Shown: one piece after another, positions 36,301 through 43,838 of the stretch
How the letters are laid out: each line of letters begins with the position of its first letter
Numbering within the stretch: position 1 is the stretch's first letter
DNA from: Flavobacteriales bacterium
GTDB lineage: Bacteria > Bacteroidota > Bacteroidia > Flavobacteriales > Schleiferiaceae
DNA length: 64,000 bases
Assembly (NCBI GenBank): GCA_017795025.1
Contig: CP051243.1
Coordinates: 2,380,897 to 2,444,896, forward strand
Direction: 5' to 3'
The notes under the pieces: generated by a model
What the model was told of the DNA's origin: nothing
Seen by the model: the letters and a program-made list of their open reading frames with translations, nothing else
The model's database searches: none
Position numbers and translations under genes: made by a program

Positions 36301-36506
36301 TTTCCAGCTTTAATTCCTTCCAAGATGTAATTTCCATCGAAATCGGCTGCGGTTCCTACTCCGGCCTGACCAACAACAATAACGGATGCACCCGGTAAGG
36401 GCTCTCCGGCTTTGTCGGTAATCTGACCTTGGACTACCTGAGCCTCCAGACTCCACACCGCTATGGAAAAAAGCAATGTAAGAAGAGACTGTAAAGTTCT
36501 TTTCAT
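33375..36506 (-). CDS. susC: SusC/RagA-family TonB-dependent maltodextrin importer
   Basis: 1043 aa from ATG at 36506, which gives the signal peptide MKRTLQSLLTLLFSIAVWSLEAQ. Then a carboxypeptidase-like domain (VQGQITDKAGEPLPGASV), the SusC box LDEIVVVGYGVQRRRDMTG, the plug (VRVRGITSIGAGGDPLYIVDGV, ESLEILKDAAATAIYGSRGANG), and a 22-strand-type barrel ending LNVNF. Forms the outer-membrane transport complex with SusD. A 17-bp palindrome and a TACTTTTG -7 box lie upstream. Substrate inferred as alpha-glucan from the surrounding GH13/GH65 genes. Confidence 0.94.
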   Translation of the reverse strand: MKRTLQSLLTLLFSIAVWSLEAQVVQGQITDKAGEPLPGASVIVVGQAGVGTAADFDGNYILEGIKAGKITLEYSFIGFETKQVEITIAAGETKNLNMVLAENSSQLDEIVVVGYGVQRRRDMTGNVVKLDAKKLNDMPAPSFETAIQGKAAGVQIVTGSGLAGSPSVVRVRGITSIGAGGDPLYIVDGVQLNQDYFSRGNSGGMNQNPLAFLNPDDIESLEILKDAAATAIYGSRGANGVILITTKRGRKGGLQFNFSTTQGISEPTRRPDMLNSQEYLQLYREAWINDGNTGTPVLQRGVAWDDAQRVNTDWVDEVIRTGYKAFYDFSVTKGTDKYNFYAGISYDQNQSYVVGDQYNRLSGRFNGDYRFSDKLSLSASTSLTQATYDRVDNAWAGGLGSAMSTALPIYPIYWDRYNVNQSGDTLNRPGDYWLQAGANNNPVAQRELKDWRYTDIRAVNNIKVNYNPFKNFNILASASMDYYQSMEDIYNPAGPNTTNVGSPTAGRGIADRFPQRSYNYNGFLTGTYNWDLNENSKFAFMAGTEYQENFTRTYQMTLRDSANNVIGVRNFVEDAPGPFYSEADLRNNYDFDSVTTSFISRFMSFFGRINYTYKGKYLAQVVLRSDGSSRFGPDNRFGYFPSVSAGWIISDENWMKENRIINYLKLKSSIGWIGNANLTNIEFAARYRRDAAAYDGRDILYPLNNPNPDLRWETTQVIDLGLEYGLFEDRITGELAYYRKNTTDVLLNVSLPRVSGFGNFYDNVGALLNEGVEFQVKSRNLVGDFRWTTDFNIAYNYNEIVSLGGYSADAVGGGTNDTRTVIGEPVGTNFLVRFSHVDPTTGRPVYLDIDGNPTFIWDPANRVPVGNVLPDAVGGFTNTFGYKQWDLSFLFVFVIGSDIYDSSSKRQLGRMDDWNKTRHIFDRWRAPGDEAMYPALTLDENNLGSTTPWINTDLWLHDGSYLRLRNVTLSYRLNRDQLSKLGLKGCQISFIGTNLLTFTNYPGLDPEIARDFENATDRNMSVNITFLTPPQERTYSIRLNVNF

Positions 36507-36531
36507 AAAGGTTACATTAAGATTGGTTCTC

Positions 36532-36539
36532 CAAAAGTA
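36532..36539 (-). promoter_or_regulatory. Predicted -7 box of the susC operon
   Basis: TACTTTTG on the minus strand fits TAnnTTTG; 25 nt before the susC ATG and 14 nt downstream of the palindrome at 36554-36570. Confidence 0.55.
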
Positions 36540-36553
36540 GAAAAAAAGCATTA

Positions 36554-36570
36554 AGTGTAAAAAGTACACT
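36554..36570. promoter_or_regulatory. Operator 1: AGTGTA-N5-TACACT, in front of susC
   Basis: Perfect inverted repeat AGTGTA AAAAG TACACT. Its position would cover the -33 region of the susC promoter. The same 17-bp architecture occurs at 40253, 48780 and 55955, all at promoters of glucan genes. Confidence 0.75.
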
Positions 36571-36669
36571 ACAATAATTCTAAATTCGCTTAAATTCAGT
36601 GCTAGCGCCTAATTAGCCTATGCCATTTTTTCAACCTTGCTAATGTAGCAGATGCACTTAAGAGCAATT

Positions 36670-37584
36670 ATGATTAAAATCAGCCTAAAAACTATATTCT
36701 CAGGCCTCCTTTTTATGCTATTAAGCACGGTCTTAAAAGCACAATTAGTTGGTGACTTGCGCAGCATTTCAAGCTTCCCCTCCAGTTATGTTAGCGACCG
36801 GCGGGTAGACATTTGGCTTCGGAAACACAGTGAAGGTCCTTATCAAGTACTCCTCATGCACGATGGGCAGATGCTCTTTCAAGCCGATTCGACCTGGAAT
36901 AAACAAGAGTGGGGAGTAGATGAGTGTTTGGATTCGCTCTACCAGCAAGGAAGCCTACCAACCCTTATGGTGGTTGGCATTTGGAATATATATGAGGAAC
37001 GGCATCAAAACTACTTTCCTCAAAAGCCTTTTGAGGCCCTGCCAATTAGCACCCAAGATAGTTTGCTGGCCTTGAAAAAAAACGGGCAAGATGCACCGCT
37101 TATCGCAGCCAGTCCTAATTCTGATGACTATCTGCGCTTTATTTTCGAGGAACTGCTGCCTTGGCTAGAAGCCGAATATGAAATTAAAGACTCCTCTACC
37201 TATATGATGGGCTCGAGCATGGGAGGCTTGATCAGTATGTATGCCGCCATGGAGTATCCTAATCGCCTGCAAGGGGTGGCTTGTCTATCTACCCATTGGC
37301 CTGGGGTATGGAGCAATGCAAACAATCCCATTCCAGATGTCTTTATTAATTACCTAAAAACCCATCAGGCGGAAGCCGCAAAAACGAGATGGTATTTTGA
37401 CCGTGGCGATGCCACCCTCGATAGTTTGTATAAGCCCCATCAAGATCGGGTGGATGCCCTTTTTGAATCCTGGCCACTTCCCCAAGGACAGTTTCGCTCG
37501 AAGGCCTATTCTGGGGCCGCCCACCGCGAGATCGATTGGCGAGCCCGCTTAGCCGAAATTCTACTTTTCCTGCTGGGCTCCTGA
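36670..37584 (+). CDS. Secreted alpha/beta-hydrolase esterase (enterochelin-esterase-like)
   Basis: 304 aa from ATG at 36670, chosen because it gives a clean signal peptide (MIKISLKTIFSGLLFML, cleaved after KAQ). PF00756-type putative esterase fold: VLLMHDGQMLF, the nucleophile elbow GSSMGGL, an acid near RGDATLD, and the catalytic His in GAAHREIDW. Divergent from susC and convergent with the GH13 gene; the two 3' ends overlap by 24 nt. It may remove acyl decorations from glucans or cleave an unrelated ester. Confidence 0.75.
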   Translation: MIKISLKTIFSGLLFMLLSTVLKAQLVGDLRSISSFPSSYVSDRRVDIWLRKHSEGPYQVLLMHDGQMLFQADSTWNKQEWGVDECLDSLYQQGSLPTLMVVGIWNIYEERHQNYFPQKPFEALPISTQDSLLALKKNGQDAPLIAASPNSDDYLRFIFEELLPWLEAEYEIKDSSTYMMGSSMGGLISMYAAMEYPNRLQGVACLSTHWPGVWSNANNPIPDVFINYLKTHQAEAAKTRWYFDRGDATLDSLYKPHQDRVDALFESWPLPQGQFRSKAYSGAAHREIDWRARLAEILLFLLGS

Positions 37585-39486
37585 GTAAAAGATAAAGCAT
37601 GCGAGGGCAGGAATTTGCTTGCGCTCCTCAAATAATCGCTTTTGATTTAGGGCCTCATCAACAGTAAGGGAGAAGCCCTCCAGGCTTTTTTGGGACCAAT
37701 CAAAATACTGTGGGTATAGACTATTATTAATTACCACGGTATTGGTATCATTCCCATAGATGCGTTGATACACCAGCAATTTCGATTGCGGCTCTGTGGC
37801 AGGGAAGACGAGGGTTCCCCTGGACCAGATGGGCTCCTTTTTGCGCATGGCAATTAAATCCCGGTATTCTTTAAACAGGGTTGTGTCGAAGCGTGGTTCA
37901 TCAAAACGCAAATCCTCAACAAAGGGATAGGATTGCTCCACTTCAAACTTAAATTCGGGCCATATCAAGGGCTTGCGATTACCGGGATCATCTTCACCCC
38001 ACATGCCCATTTCGTCGCCATTGTAAATTTGAGGAGCACCGGGCATGGTAAATTGCATCCACAGGAAAAGCTTTTGTCGCGCTCTCGCTGCTGCATCGGG
38101 CTTATGAATTTTATACTCGAAATTATCGCGATTAGCTCCTTGTTTATAGGCGTTTCTATTTAACATGGCCGTGGCTAATCGCGGGGCATCGTGCGAAGCA
38201 CTCATGTTCATCCATGCGCGACCGTGGGCCGCATCTGCGCAAGCGAAATAAGATTGAATAGAGTCGACATAAGTACCAACCGGCATACTATCGGGAGCGG
38301 CCCTAATAAACTCCCGGGTGGAGCGAAACCAGCGGTAATTCATCACACCGTCAAAAATATCGCCCGCTAAATAAGGCTTGGGATTCATTAATTGATCGGG
38401 CCATTTTTGCCACCAAACTTCTCCTATTAAATAGGCCTCGGGGTTTATCGCCCGCACCTCGCGACGGAAATCACGCCAAAAGTTGAGCGGCATTTCCGCG
38501 GCCACATCCAAACGATAGCCATCTACCCCATCGCTAGGGTCACCATCACCATTAGGATCGAGCCAACGTCGGGCTATGTTAAAAATATGGGCTTTAGCCT
38601 GGGCGCTTTCCACATCCCCATTAAAGGGTCGTACCTCCGTACGATGATCTACATAGGGTGTATCCTTAATTTCGGGCAGGGATGGAACGCCTAACCATCC
38701 GGTATAACTAAACTCATTTTCTGCCGTCTCGGGATCGTCCCATTCATCGGTCCAATACCAATCCTTATAATCGGAAGCTTCCTGCTTATCGAGCAAGTCT
38801 TGCCAAGCCCAAAATTGGGTACCCGTATGATTAAAGGAATAATCTAGAATCAGACGCATGCCCCTGTCGTGAATGGCTGTTATCAATTTAAGAAATAAAG
38901 AGTCGGCGGTGGTCCATTGCCAAGTTTGCGGGTCGCCTGGATTTTCGGCTGCCATAATACGCTCATCAACAAGAGGCTTAGGACCAAAATTGCGATCGAT
39001 ATGCCGCCAATTTCGGGCATCATACTTATGCAGGGAGGGGGCGTCGTTTAAAGGATTGAAATAAATAGCCGTGATACCCAAAGAATCGAGGTAATCGAGC
39101 TTTGCCATTACCCCCGCCAAATCACCGCCATAGCGGCGTAATTGTACCTTCTGATTAAAACCCTGCACATAGTTTCCAGACAGGTCTTTCAGGCTATCGG
39201 TTTCCTGCAGCCAGGGCTCGAGGCGATGCCACTCCCAGGTCCAGGGCGTAGTATGCCAGCCTTGGGGAACAAAACCGGGATAAGCTCCTTTAAGGTCCTT
39301 AGCCTGAGGGTCGTTGTTGGTATCGCCATTGTAAAATCGCTCGGGAAAAATTTGATACCATATGGCATCTTGGGCCCAAGTGGGGACTTCCTCTTTAATG
39401 TCTATTGCCGTTTCCTCCTTAGAATTAAGTTCGGCAGTACAGGAAATCAAAGTAATGGCTAAGGCCAAAAAAAGCAGCCTCCTCAT
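37561..39486 (-). CDS. GH13 alpha-glucan hydrolase, lipoprotein
   Basis: 641 aa. Lipoprotein signal (LALAITLISC). GH13 TIM barrel starts at IWYQIFPERFYNGD. Catalytic regions: I LDYSFNHTG, II VDGYRLDVAAEMP (nucleophile Asp), III YLIGEVW (acid/base Glu), IV SASHDAPR. A calcium-type loop WLDPNGDGDPSDGVDGYRL sits just before the nucleophile. Neopullulanase/cyclomaltodextrinase-like activity at the cell envelope is the likely role. It follows the Nudix-type regulator gene with a 1-nt gap, so the regulator and this enzyme are one operon. Confidence 0.9.
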   Translation of the reverse strand: MRRLLFLALAITLISCTAELNSKEETAIDIKEEVPTWAQDAIWYQIFPERFYNGDTNNDPQAKDLKGAYPGFVPQGWHTTPWTWEWHRLEPWLQETDSLKDLSGNYVQGFNQKVQLRRYGGDLAGVMAKLDYLDSLGITAIYFNPLNDAPSLHKYDARNWRHIDRNFGPKPLVDERIMAAENPGDPQTWQWTTADSLFLKLITAIHDRGMRLILDYSFNHTGTQFWAWQDLLDKQEASDYKDWYWTDEWDDPETAENEFSYTGWLGVPSLPEIKDTPYVDHRTEVRPFNGDVESAQAKAHIFNIARRWLDPNGDGDPSDGVDGYRLDVAAEMPLNFWRDFRREVRAINPEAYLIGEVWWQKWPDQLMNPKPYLAGDIFDGVMNYRWFRSTREFIRAAPDSMPVGTYVDSIQSYFACADAAHGRAWMNMSASHDAPRLATAMLNRNAYKQGANRDNFEYKIHKPDAAARARQKLFLWMQFTMPGAPQIYNGDEMGMWGEDDPGNRKPLIWPEFKFEVEQSYPFVEDLRFDEPRFDTTLFKEYRDLIAMRKKEPIWSRGTLVFPATEPQSKLLVYQRIYGNDTNTVVINNSLYPQYFDWSQKSLEGFSLTVDEALNQKRLFEERKQIPALACFIFYSGAQQEK

Positions 39487-39487
39487 T

Positions 39488-40189
39488 CTAAATATTATCG
39501 TGGTTTAGCTCGTACAAGATGGCCGGCTTATGAAGCACCCCCGTTTGCTTTTCGTTGGTAGCGGTAACCAATTTTTCCTTTAAGATTTTCTTTCTGAAGT
39601 TACGCTTATCCAACTCCTTACCGAGGATAATCTCGTAGAGCTTCTGAATTTGCCCTAGGGTAAACCGCTCGGGAAGCAATTCAAAGCCCGTGCGGTGGTT
39701 GATAAAATCATCGCGAAGGCGATCTAAAGCCTCCTCTAAAATTTGGTTGTGGTCAAAAGCCAAGGAAGGCAAACTTTGCAATTCTTGCCAAAAAACCCGC
39801 TCGGCAAAGGAGGAAGCTTCGGGTTGGAAGTCGTCCATTTTAACCAAGGCTAAATAGGCCACAGTAATCACTCGAGCCTGAGGATTTTGCCGGTAGCTTG
39901 CCAACCAATCTAAATCCTTAATATCCGAAACCCGATTAGGATCTCCGAAGGCTTTAAACTGTCGTAAAAAGACCCCCGAGATATGGGTGATCTCCTCCAG
40001 CACACGATCGGCCGCAGCATCTAAGCCTTCATCATCAACAATCAAATCACCGGGTAAGGCAAACTGAACTTTCTCTTTATTCGCCATCTTTTGCTCGATG
40101 AGCAAAACATTAAGCTTATCATTATCAAATCCAAATACTACGCAGTCTACCGAGACATTTGGATTAACGTTTTTCACCTGATTTGTCAC
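39488..40189 (-). CDS. Nudix-fold/winged-helix transcriptional regulator (NrtR/AraR type)
   Basis: 233 aa from a GTG start; an upstream in-frame stop excludes a longer protein. N-terminal Nudix-like domain (about 10-145; VDCVVFGFDNDKLNVLLIEQK, LPGDLI). The Nudix box is degenerate: the RExxEE core reads RVLEEI, so hydrolysis is probably lost and ligand sensing kept. C-terminal winged helix (about 165-230: LLPERFTLGQIQKLYEIILGKELDKRNFRKKIL), highly characteristic of NrtR-family regulators such as AraR of Bacteroides. Divergent from pfkA with a perfect 17-bp palindrome between them. It is the only regulator in the glucan locus and thus the prime candidate to bind that palindrome. Confidence 0.88.
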   Translation of the reverse strand: MTNQVKNVNPNVSVDCVVFGFDNDKLNVLLIEQKMANKEKVQFALPGDLIVDDEGLDAAADRVLEEITHISGVFLRQFKAFGDPNRVSDIKDLDWLASYRQNPQARVITVAYLALVKMDDFQPEASSFAERVFWQELQSLPSLAFDHNQILEEALDRLRDDFINHRTGFELLPERFTLGQIQKLYEIILGKELDKRNFRKKILKEKLVTATNEKQTGVLHKPAILYELNHDNI

Positions 40190-40252
40190 AAGCTTTTATG
40201 ATTGGGTTTGGTCTATTGAATATCGAGCAACAATTTAATAAAATATTCCCCA

Positions 40253-40269
40253 AGTGTAAAAAATACACT
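40253..40269. promoter_or_regulatory. Operator 2: AGTGTA-N5-TACACT, between regulator and pfkA
   Basis: Perfect inverted repeat AGTGTA AAAAA TACACT. Its last T is the first base of the pfkA -7 box, so a bound protein would block this promoter, and it lies 64 nt upstream of the regulator GTG, allowing autoregulation. Confidence 0.78.
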
Positions 40270-40276
40270 AAGTTTG
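40269..40276 (+). promoter_or_regulatory. Predicted -7 box of the pfkA-GH65 operon
   Basis: TAAGTTTG fits TAnnTTTG exactly; 18 nt before the pfkA ATG and abutting operator 2. Confidence 0.6.
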
Positions 40277-40294
40277 TCGAGTCACTTGAAATCA

Positions 40295-41278
40295 ATGGCA
40301 AAGGAAATAAATTCTATTGGAGTACTCACTTCTGGAGGAGATGCACCAGGCATGAATGCCGCCATTCGTGCGGTTGTGCGCGCTGGTAATCACTACGGAA
40401 AAAAGGTACATGGTATTTACGAGGGCTATCAAGGGCTTATCGAAAACCAAATTCTGGAACTTAATGCCCGTTCGGTAAAAGGGATTTTAAATCGGGGCGG
40501 GACAATCCTTAAGTCTTCTCGCTCGGAAGAATTTAAAACCACCGAAGGCCGAAAAAAAGCTTTCCAAAACCTTCAAGCGCGAGGCATCGACGCCCTGGTC
40601 GTTATTGGGGGTAATGGAACCTTTACTGGGGGCATGTACTTTAGTGAAGAGTTTGATATTCCGGTAATGGGATTACCGGGTACTATTGATAACGACCTTG
40701 CTGGAACCGATTTTACTATTGGCTTTGATTCGGCTTGTAATGTGGTAGTCGATTGTGTAGATAAAATACGTGATACTGCCGAGTCGCATAACCGTCTTTT
40801 CTTTATTGAGGTTATGGGTCGTGATAGTGGTTTTATCGGACTTCGAGCCGGTTTGGCCTCGGGAGCTTTGGATGTGGTTTTCCCCGAAGAAACCCAACCT
40901 CATGAGGACTTAATTTCCGAATTAGAACGAGGCGCTTCCAATAACAAAACCAATCGCATCATTATCGTTTCAGAAGGCAATAAGATGGGGAACATCTACG
41001 AGATAGCTGAAATGGTAAGAGAGCGTTATCCGCAGTGGGAATCCAAGATTACCATTTTGGGTCACTTGCAAAGAGGCGGTGCTCCTACCTGCACCGACCG
41101 CGTGCTCGCCAGTCGTTTGGGCGTGGCAGCCATAGAAGGCCTTATTGATGGTCGTAGAGGAGAAGCCATTGGCATTGTAGACAATAAACTTGCATATACC
41201 AGCTTCGCGGAAGCCATTCGCAGCAAAGCCAAGTTGGATATGGAACTCAATCGAATATTAAAAATCCTAGCATCTTAA
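40295..41278 (+). CDS. pfkA: 6-phosphofructokinase
   Basis: 327 aa from ATG at 40295, the usual length for bacterial PfkA. Phosphorylates fructose-6-phosphate. Motifs: IGVLTSGGDAPGMNAAIRAVVR, catalytic GTIDNDLAGTD, substrate-binding EVMGRDSG, LGHLQRGG. Odd: the nucleotide-binding motif reads GGNGTF where E. coli PfkA has GGDGS, so the Mg-binding Asp103 is Asn here; the following Gly that marks ATP rather than PPi use is kept. First gene of the operon pfkA-gap-kinase-pgmB-GH65, unusual company for pfkA. Confidence 0.92.
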   Translation: MAKEINSIGVLTSGGDAPGMNAAIRAVVRAGNHYGKKVHGIYEGYQGLIENQILELNARSVKGILNRGGTILKSSRSEEFKTTEGRKKAFQNLQARGIDALVVIGGNGTFTGGMYFSEEFDIPVMGLPGTIDNDLAGTDFTIGFDSACNVVVDCVDKIRDTAESHNRLFFIEVMGRDSGFIGLRAGLASGALDVVFPEETQPHEDLISELERGASNNKTNRIIIVSEGNKMGNIYEIAEMVRERYPQWESKITILGHLQRGGAPTCTDRVLASRLGVAAIEGLIDGRRGEAIGIVDNKLAYTSFAEAIRSKAKLDMELNRILKILAS

Positions 41279-41290
41279 AAAGAGATAGTC

Positions 41291-42283
41291 ATGAAAAAAA
41301 TCGCAATCAACGGTTTTGGCCGCATTGGCCGCTTAAGCTTTCGTAATCTTCTAAGTAAAGAAGGTGTTGAAGTTGTTGCTATTAACGATTTAACCGATCC
41401 TAAAACGTTGGTTCACCTTTTAAAGTACGACTCCATTCACGGTCGTTTTCCACATAGTGTTTCCTTAGAAGGAGATGTTTTAAAAGTAGGTGATTACAGC
41501 ATCAAATTATTTGCTGAGCGCGACCCAAAGCAATTACCTTGGGGCGACTTAGCGGTAGATTTAGTTTTGGAGTGTACCGGAATTTTCCGTTCGGCGGAAC
41601 AGCTCGAACTACACCGCGAAGCCGGAGCTAAAAAAGTGCTTTTAAGCGCACCCGCTAAAGGTGGGGTTAAAACAGTAGTATTAGGTGTTAACGATGAGGA
41701 GCTAAGTGCCGAAGACGTAGTGGCTAGTAATGCTTCTTGCACCACCAACTGTTTGGCGCCAATGGCTAAAGTATTGCATGAGAAATTTGGTATCGTAAAA
41801 GGTTTTATGACAACCACCCATGCCTACACCGCCGACCAACGCTTACAGGATGCACCGCATAGCGATCTTCGTCGTAGTCGCGCTGCTGCTTTAAGCATTA
41901 TCCCCACCACCACTGGTGCCGCTAAAGCAGTCGGTTTGGTTTTACCCGAATTGAAAGGAAAATTAGATGGCTTCGCTTTACGCGTTCCAACCCCCACTGG
42001 ATCGGTTACCGATTTAACCGTGGAGCTTAGTAAAGAAGCCAGCAAAGAAGAAATTAATGCGGCAATCAAGGCAGCAGCAGATACTTATTTACAAGGCATC
42101 CTAGAATACACCGAAGACCCTATAGTTTCGGCTGATATTGTAGGTAGTAAATACAGCTGCATTTTCGATGCTGATCTTACCAACGTAAATGGAAACATGG
42201 CCAAAATCGTAGGTTGGTATGATAACGAAGCCGGATACTCTGCAAGACTAGCTGATATGGCCCTTAAAATGGCTTCCTTATAA
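41291..42283 (+). CDS. gap: Glyceraldehyde-3-phosphate dehydrogenase
   Basis: 330 aa. Rossmann motif [12 protein letters not shown]; Asp in INDLTD (residue 33) favours NAD; catalytic Cys150 in [24 protein letters not shown]-terminal [12 protein letters not shown]. Complete. Oxidises glyceraldehyde-3-phosphate to 1,3-bisphosphoglycerate. 12 nt after pfkA, in the maltodextrin operon; an additional gap gene may exist elsewhere in the genome. Confidence 0.95.
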   Translation: MKKIAINGFGRIGRLSFRNLLSKEGVEVVAINDLTDPKTLVHLLKYDSIHGRFPHSVSLEGDVLKVGDYSIKLFAERDPKQLPWGDLAVDLVLECTGIFRSAEQLELHREAGAKKVLLSAPAKGGVKTVVLGVNDEELSAEDVVASNASCTTNCLAPMAKVLHEKFGIVKGFMTTTHAYTADQRLQDAPHSDLRRSRAAALSIIPTTTGAAKAVGLVLPELKGKLDGFALRVPTPTGSVTDLTVELSKEASKEEINAAIKAAADTYLQGILEYTEDPIVSADIVGSKYSCIFDADLTNVNGNMAKIVGWYDNEAGYSARLADMALKMASL

Positions 42284-42305
42284 GAGAAGCCCCAATTTTT
42301 AGCGT

Positions 42306-43187
42306 ATGATATACCTCGCAGAAAGCGGGAGCACCAAGTGTGATGCCGTGTTCCTAAGCAATGAGGGGGAGGAAATTAAGCGTATCCGCACCATTGGTTT
42401 TAACCCCTATTTCCACGATGAGCAGTTTGTGGCGAAGGAAATTATTAAAGTTCCTGAGATCGCCGAAATGGGCGCTCAGGTAGACCAGGTTTACTTTTAC
42501 GGTGCTGGCTGCTCCACTCCGGAACTCAATGCCATTATTGCTGAAGGCTTAAAAGCCGGATTCCCCAATGCCGAAATTCAGGTGGGTCACGATTTACGTG
42601 CTTCGGCCTATGCCACTTGGGATGGCTTACCCCAAATCACCTGTATCCTGGGCACCGGTAGTAATTGCGTGTATTACGATGGTAAAACCTTAGAGGCTGG
42701 CCGTTCGGGTTACGGTTTCATTATTGGCGATGAAGGCTCGGCAAGCTACATTGGTAAACGCATTGTACGCGCCTATTTATACCGCCAAATGAGCGATACC
42801 CTGTGTCGCGAATTTGAAGAGACCTACGGTGTAGATGAAGAAATTATACGCGAGAAAGTATATGCGCCTTTTGGAGCCAATGTTTTCTTGGGAAGCTTTG
42901 CCCCGTTTGCCCATAAGCACTTAAAAGATCCCTTCTTTTACCAAATTGTGTTTAACGGCTTTCGGGAATTTATCGAAACACAAGTGCTTCCATTTCCGCA
43001 ATCAAAAAAAGTTCCGATTAGCTTTGTAGGATCAATAGCCTACCATTTTGCATCTGTGCTTAAAGATGTCCTCGACTTCTTTGACCTGCAAGAGGGTAAA
43101 ATAATTCGTCGGCCAGTTGATGGTTTGATTGATTATTACAAGCGCTATTTAATGAACCTACAAAAAATCGATCATGGCAACCATTAA
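42306..43187 (+). CDS. BadF/BadG-type sugar kinase (probable glucokinase)
   Basis: 293 aa. Actin-like ATPase fold: phosphate-1 loop AESGSTKCDAVF, phosphate-2 CILGTGSNC, then GYGFIIGDEGSASYIGKR. The family includes N-acetylglucosamine kinases and glucokinase-like proteins. Sitting between gap and pgmB in an operon that makes free glucose through GH65, the most economical role is phosphorylation of glucose to glucose-6-phosphate. Substrate is inferred from context only. Overlaps pgmB by 14 nt. Confidence 0.8.
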   Translation: MIYLAESGSTKCDAVFLSNEGEEIKRIRTIGFNPYFHDEQFVAKEIIKVPEIAEMGAQVDQVYFYGAGCSTPELNAIIAEGLKAGFPNAEIQVGHDLRASAYATWDGLPQITCILGTGSNCVYYDGKTLEAGRSGYGFIIGDEGSASYIGKRIVRAYLYRQMSDTLCREFEETYGVDEEIIREKVYAPFGANVFLGSFAPFAHKHLKDPFFYQIVFNGFREFIETQVLPFPQSKKVPISFVGSIAYHFASVLKDVLDFFDLQEGKIIRRPVDGLIDYYKRYLMNLQKIDHGNH

Positions 43188-43833
43188 AGGCTTCCTCTTT
43201 GACCTCGATGGGGTTATTGTGGATACCGCCAAGTTTCACTTTAAAGCTTGGCAACGTTTAGCGCAAGACCTGGGTATTCATTTCTCGGAAGAAGAGAATG
43301 AACAACTCAAAGGCGTTAGTCGCAAAGAATCCTTGGAAAAAATCCTCTCTTGGGGGGATAAGAGTTTAAGTGCCAATGAATTTGAAAAGCGCATGGCGCA
43401 GAAGAATGAATGGTACTTAGAACTCGTGCAACATATGGGAAAAGAAGAAGCGCTCCCCGGAGCCAAGTCTTTTCTCGTAGAAGCTACCAAATTAAACCTG
43501 TCGATTGGCTTGGGATCAGCAAGTAAAAACGCCTTGCTTATTCTCGACCAATTGGCCATCACTCCCTTGTTTCAAACCATCATTGATGGAAACAAAGTAA
43601 GCAAGTCCAAACCCGATCCCGAAGTATTCCAAAAGGGCGCCGACGACCTCGGCCTGCCCGCGGAATCTTTGGTGGTATTTGAAGACTCCCTAGCCGGCAT
43701 TGAGGCGGCACGTCGCGGCGGCTTTCGCACCGTTGGCATAGGCAGTCCCAAGGTTTTAAAAGATGCCGAAATTGTGGTGAGTGGTCTCGATAAAATTAGT
43801 CCTGTCGAAGTAATCAACCAACTGAATTTCTAA
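43174..43833 (+). CDS. pgmB: Beta-phosphoglucomutase
   Basis: 219 aa. HAD fold with helical cap: motif I FLFDLDGVIVDTAKFHFKAW (nucleophile Asp plus the second Asp, and the cap-proximal His and Trp typical of beta-PGM), motif II LGSASKN, motif III VSKSKPDPEVF, motif IV VFEDSLAGIEAARRGG. Converts beta-glucose-1-phosphate, the product of GH65 maltose phosphorolysis, to glucose-6-phosphate. Lies directly before the GH65 gene (5-nt gap). Confidence 0.93.
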   Translation: MATIKGFLFDLDGVIVDTAKFHFKAWQRLAQDLGIHFSEEENEQLKGVSRKESLEKILSWGDKSLSANEFEKRMAQKNEWYLELVQHMGKEEALPGAKSFLVEATKLNLSIGLGSASKNALLILDQLAITPLFQTIIDGNKVSKSKPDPEVFQKGADDLGLPAESLVVFEDSLAGIEAARRGGFRTVGIGSPKVLKDAEIVVSGLDKISPVEVINQLNF

Positions 43834-43838
43834 GCGAC

